Assembly: GCF_048564905.1 (NCBI RefSeq)
Contig: NC_133014.1
Span: 5,341,136 to 5,405,135, forward strand
Reading direction: 5' to 3'
DNA from: Vicugna pacos
Taxonomy: Eukaryota > Chordata > Mammalia > Artiodactyla > Camelidae
Length of the DNA: 64,000 bases
Shown piece by piece: positions 61,178 through 64,000 of the stretch. Every line of letters begins with the position of its first letter. Positions within the stretch are counted from its first letter, which is position 1. The position numbers were made by a program, and so were the translations under genes. Below the pieces are notes generated by a model. It had not been told where the DNA came from and ran no database searches. It worked only from the letters and a program-made list of their open reading frames with translations.

Positions 61178-61500
61178 GAGACAGAGACAGAGAGAAACAT
61201 GCTGTAACAGGAATTAAAACATGAAGCTTACTGCAGAAGCAGACATTAAGAACAGAGAGATGATAAATAATTTCATGTCAAGAGTATTTGAAAGGTTTAA
61301 TGAAATGAACAATTTCCTAGGAAACAAAATCTTACCAAAACTCTTTTGAGAATCAATAAGAAATTCATATAATCCTATCATCGTTAAAGAAACAAAATCA
61401 GTAGATTAAAACCTTCCCACAGAGAGAACTTCAGACCCAGATGATTGTACAGGCAGGTGCCAACAAGCAGAGCTGGGGGAAAAGTAATTCAAATGCTCAA
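60830..61500 (+). repeat. Old L1M ORF2 remnant, sense
   Basis: Diverged L1 ORF2: 'atttggcaacatcaataaag', later gagaccaaccaaatgagagag, 'gaacaatttcctaggaaaca' and 'aaccttcccacagagagaac' in L1 order. It includes a (GT)n/(GA)n run at 61143-61180. Confidence 0.65.
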
Positions 61501-62141
61501 TAGCTAGCCTGTACTCCTCCCAGCCAAGGGTTAAACTTTGTAGGATGTCATCCGCCCCTAAGGTCAGACAAAGAGAATGTCTGAAGCTGCAAACACACAA
61601 GGTACAGAAAGGTGAGTGCAGGATGCCCTGTTTGCACAAAAGAGGAAGGGCTGGGACGCAGATTTTTATTTGCCTGTGTGGCTTGTGTGACACAAAGACA
61701 ATGCAAAGACTGCCAGGAACTAATTACAGCAGTCAGGGTCAGGGAAGGTGGGATGAGCCCAGGGGAACCTGCCTGAGGAGGGGGGAGGTTTTCCAGGGCG
61801 TGACTTCTACCACTTTGTGATTCCTGAATCATGTGCACATAGTACCCATTCAAACAAACCAACTACTTAAAATCTTAATTTAAAAGAATAATTAAGGATG
61901 GTCTGAAAAGTAAGAATAATGGGAGGAAGGGTGGATACAAACAATAAACTATTACAAAACTCTAATAGCCGTAAATTTAAAAGTAAGTGATTAGGGTAAA
62001 ATTGTCAACTAACGAATCTATCTTAGGTACACAGATCTCTTTACCAGTTCTGCTTTAAAAGATACAACTTAAACCTTAAAAAAGACAAGTGGGTTTTAAA
62101 GAAGAGGAAGGAAAATATCAATAGGAAATTTTTTTTTTTAC

Positions 62142-62334
62142 CTTATACCACTTCACTGAATCCAGAACAAAACTGTTTGGGAAGTTCAGATGACATATAA
62201 GACTGTCATCTTTTCCAACATATAAGATCTGTTTGAAGTCATCTGATATATTCAGTTGACTGTGTCCAGAAACACACCAATGTTTGTTTAACACAGTTAG
62301 GTTTACTTGTAGTCTGTGACAGATGTTTGTATCA
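62142..62334 (-). CDS. IL1RL2: IL1RL2 exon: end of Ig1 and first half of Ig2
   Basis: The exon is 193 bp, entered in phase 2 and left in phase 0. It starts after a long uninterrupted T tract and CAG, and ends AAG|gtaaaa. It encodes 64 full codons from DTNICHR through VNLTVLNKHWC and GKDDSLICHL to VKWYK. Human IL1RL2 has the equivalent CHRIHVNLTV, GKDDSLTCHL and IKWYK. The cysteines in NICHR, HWC and LICHL are the conserved Ig disulfide residues. Two N-glycosylation sequons are visible (NLT, NIS). The segment after HWC is one residue shorter than in human. Reading through the donor gives a stop after a few codons (VKKKISY). Confidence 0.95.
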
Positions 62335-62760
62335 CTGTAAAAAAAAAAAAAAAAAGCAGATTCAAACCTCATAAACTCAAACAATCACAAAACCAAATGA
62401 TTCTGTTCGTCTCCAAATATTTCCAAATCCTCTTCCAGGTACTGTGCAAACTCTCTTGCCTCAAACAAGACACCACGCATCTCACAGGTCATTAATTAGA
62501 AAAGGGAGGAAAAGGTATTTGGATGGTGGAGACACAGGAACAAAGCTTAATCAAATGATCAAAATGAACGTCACTTAGGAGGGGCACGGGGACACCAGGC
62601 ACCCTCTGAGGGTGCCGTCATAAAAGAATGCAAACCACTCACACAGTATTCCAGCCAAGAAGGCTCTGTCTGAACCCACTCACGAAGGAGTATGTGGCCA
62701 ACGGAATATGAGAGATACAGTATGGAATAATTGCCTGTACTCTTTAAAAATGTCAGTATC

Positions 62761-62788
62761 TCACACACACACACACACACACACACAG
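62761..62788. repeat. (AC)n microsatellite
   Basis: Fourteen AC units. Confidence 0.95.
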
Positions 62789-63200
62789 CAGACTAAGGAA
62801 CTGTTCCAAATGAAGAGGGATTAAAAATGCATGACAACCACAGGCAATGCATGACCTCAGGTTGGATCCTCTGCAGGAAAAAAAAGAAAAACATTTATAA
62901 AAGTCCTCATTGAGAAGACGGAGGAAGCAGCATATGAATTGGGGATTAGATAAAAGTATTGTGTGATAGTTACATTTCCTGAATGGGACAACTATCCGGT
63001 GGTGATGCAAGAGAAAATTCTTGACAGGAAATACACATTGCAGTATTAGAGGGGAAAGGGACATGGGGCGTTCAACTCCGAAGATTTAGAAAAAAAAATG
63101 GTTTAGAAAAAAATATAGTGTGTAATGGATGTATATACAGTGGAGGATGATGACATAAATGTAGGAAAATGTAAATATTAGAGAATCTAGGTAAAAGGTG

Positions 63201-63647
63201 TGTAATAGAAAAAGAACAAACCAGACTCTGTATTAGATCTGTTCCTTTCACTTTAACCGGAGCCCTGTTTTCTACCCTTAGTCTTGCTAGCTCTGCATTC
63301 ACATGAAGATAACAAAGTTGCAGAATAGAGAATAACATTTGTTTTGCTGGAGGTTTTGCAGGAGCACCAGGAGCTGGCCCAGGCGGAGAGCTGCAGGAAC
63401 AAAGAATTCCTACAGCAAGAAGTTTGCAACAACCAACCACACTTCCTCCCATTTTGTTTTTTTTTTTCCCCCGTATAAAAGGAGCCTGTATTTTGACTGG
63501 AGCAGGACGTTTCTCCAGGACAGTAGTCTGCCATCCTCTCGGTCTGCTGACTTTCTGAATAAAGTCTCTATTCCTTGCCCCAACACCTCGTCTCCTGATT
63601 TATTGGCCTTTCGTGCGGTGAGCAGAACGAGTTTGGACTCGGTAACA
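63201..63647 (+). mobile_element. ERV1-like solo LTR with 4-bp target duplications, fossil
   Basis: The 447-bp element begins TGTAATAG and ends GGTAACA, with the expected TG...CA ends. It is flanked by GGTG on both sides (63197-63200 and 63648-63651), a 4-bp target duplication typical of gammaretrovirus-like (ERV1) insertions. Inside are a TATA-like gtataaaagg (about 63473) and an aataaag polyadenylation motif (about 63558) in the order U3-R-U5. No gag, pol or env sequence is adjacent, so it is a solo LTR left by recombination. It lies antisense to IL1RL2 and looks nearly whole as an LTR. Confidence 0.85.
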
Positions 63648-64000
63648 GGTGGATGGGAGTGCTTTATACTATTTTTGCAAATGTAACATGGATTTGAATT
63701 ACTTAAAATTAAAAATACATCGTTTACTAAATATACATCATATCTGTGTGTTAAAGATTGATGACAATTCATGTTTATTTTCTTCCACGTCAGCGTCCTA
63801 TGTCTACCACCTACGAACGATGTTTTTGCTGCATTTCATAGCTCCCAGATCCAAATATTTGAAATCCAGCCTGGACATCCAGATGGATTTGTGTGATATG
63901 TGATCTCCAACTCTGGTTAATGAATGACCTACAGTAAAATGGGAGAGCAGACCCTCACAAGGCTCAGCAGTTGTCCCCACTGTGAGTGAGACTGCGGAAA

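Larger units (their letters stand above)
58673..62141 (-). other. IL1RL2: IL1RL2 intron splitting Ig2
   Basis: Intron of 3,469 bp. It contains old sense L1M sequence (about 59760-61500) interrupted by a young L1 3' end (60600-60830), with GT, GA and GACA runs. The parts 58690-59750 and 61500-62130 are unassigned. Confidence 0.85.
39465..64000 (-). other. IL1RL2: IL1RL2 gene (interleukin-36 receptor), 3' part
   Basis: IL1RL2 is the ligand-binding chain of the IL-36 receptor: a type I membrane protein with three Ig domains, one transmembrane helix and a cytosolic TIR domain. It pairs with IL1RAP and signals through MyD88 to NF-kB in epithelia and dendritic cells. Eight coding exons are present, at 62142-62334, 58513-58672, 56331-56402, 51724-51853, 50799-50935, 46344-46487, 42153-42314 and 40115-40533. 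Phases are compatible at every junction and all introns are GT-AG. Together they give about 471 residues; human IL1RL2 has 575, and the missing ~100 are the signal peptide and Ig1, which must lie beyond the right edge. IL1R1, IL1RL1 and IL18R1 were considered, but phrases such as FTEQSQC, QLLQHTPC and KNVSAED fit IL1RL2 specifically. No internal stop or frameshift was seen, so the gene looks functional. Confidence 0.95.
62335..64000 (-). other. IL1RL2: IL1RL2 intron upstream of Ig2 (incomplete)
   Basis: At least 1,666 bp of intron; its donor and the Ig1 and signal exons are outside the window. It has an (AC)n run at 62761-62788 and a solo LTR at 63201-63647. No Ig1 exon phrase was found in any minus frame here. 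Confidence 0.8.

Noticed and set aside
40115-62334. Gene being IL1R1 or IL1RL1 rather than IL1RL2
   Set aside because: The TIR and Ig phrases differ from IL1R1 (for example KIQDYEKMPES) and from IL1RL1, but match IL1RL2 in every exon, including its C-terminal QLLQHTPC.
1-64000. CRISPR arrays, operons, phage or toxin systems
   Set aside because: No spaced direct repeats of CRISPR type, no compact gene runs and no ribosome-site pattern. The sequence is vertebrate.

Overview
This is mammalian nuclear DNA, most likely from a camelid (camel, llama, alpaca or vicuna). Vertebrate-style split exons with GT-AG introns, L1, L2 and MIR debris, a MER20 and a Tigger element all point to a placental mammal. 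A tRNA-Ala-like SINE head at 46,662-46,738 resembles the Vic SINE known from camelids. No bacterial, phage or CRISPR-type feature is present.

The only protein-coding gene I can support is IL1RL2, the interleukin-36 receptor chain, on the minus strand. Eight consecutive coding exons lie between 62,334 and 40,115. They encode, in order, Ig domain 2 (two exons), a short linker exon, Ig domain 3 (two exons), the transmembrane segment, and the TIR domain (two exons), ending in a TGA stop. Every junction has GT-AG sites and compatible phase, and the joined exons give about 471 residues against 575 in the human protein. The signal peptide and Ig domain 1 are missing because they lie beyond the right edge of the window. 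A candidate poly(A) signal sits about 650 nt past the stop.

The left 39 kb is downstream intergenic DNA. In the mammalian IL-1 receptor cluster the next gene in this direction is IL1RL1 (ST2), and nothing of it is reached. This part holds old repeats: an L2 in two orientations (6.6-9.0 kb), a Tigger DNA transposon (13.1-13.8 kb), MLT1-like and ERV1-like LTRs, MER20, MIRs, and several L1 pieces. One L1 has a clear 16-bp target duplication (20.9-21.6 kb). There is also a small CpG-rich block at 36.85-37.08 kb containing a full 19-position CTCF consensus match, with a weaker, oppositely oriented match 3.7 kb to its left. This is the best regulatory candidate in the window.

The introns are repeat-filled: nested L1s at 59.8-61.5 and 52.7-55.9 kb, L2 and MIR fragments, the camelid SINE with a 230-bp GAAA tail just upstream of the transmembrane exon, and a solo ERV1-like LTR with 4-bp duplications at 63.2-63.65 kb. 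Repeat names come from recalled consensus sequences, not from a search, so their borders are approximate unless a target duplication is given.
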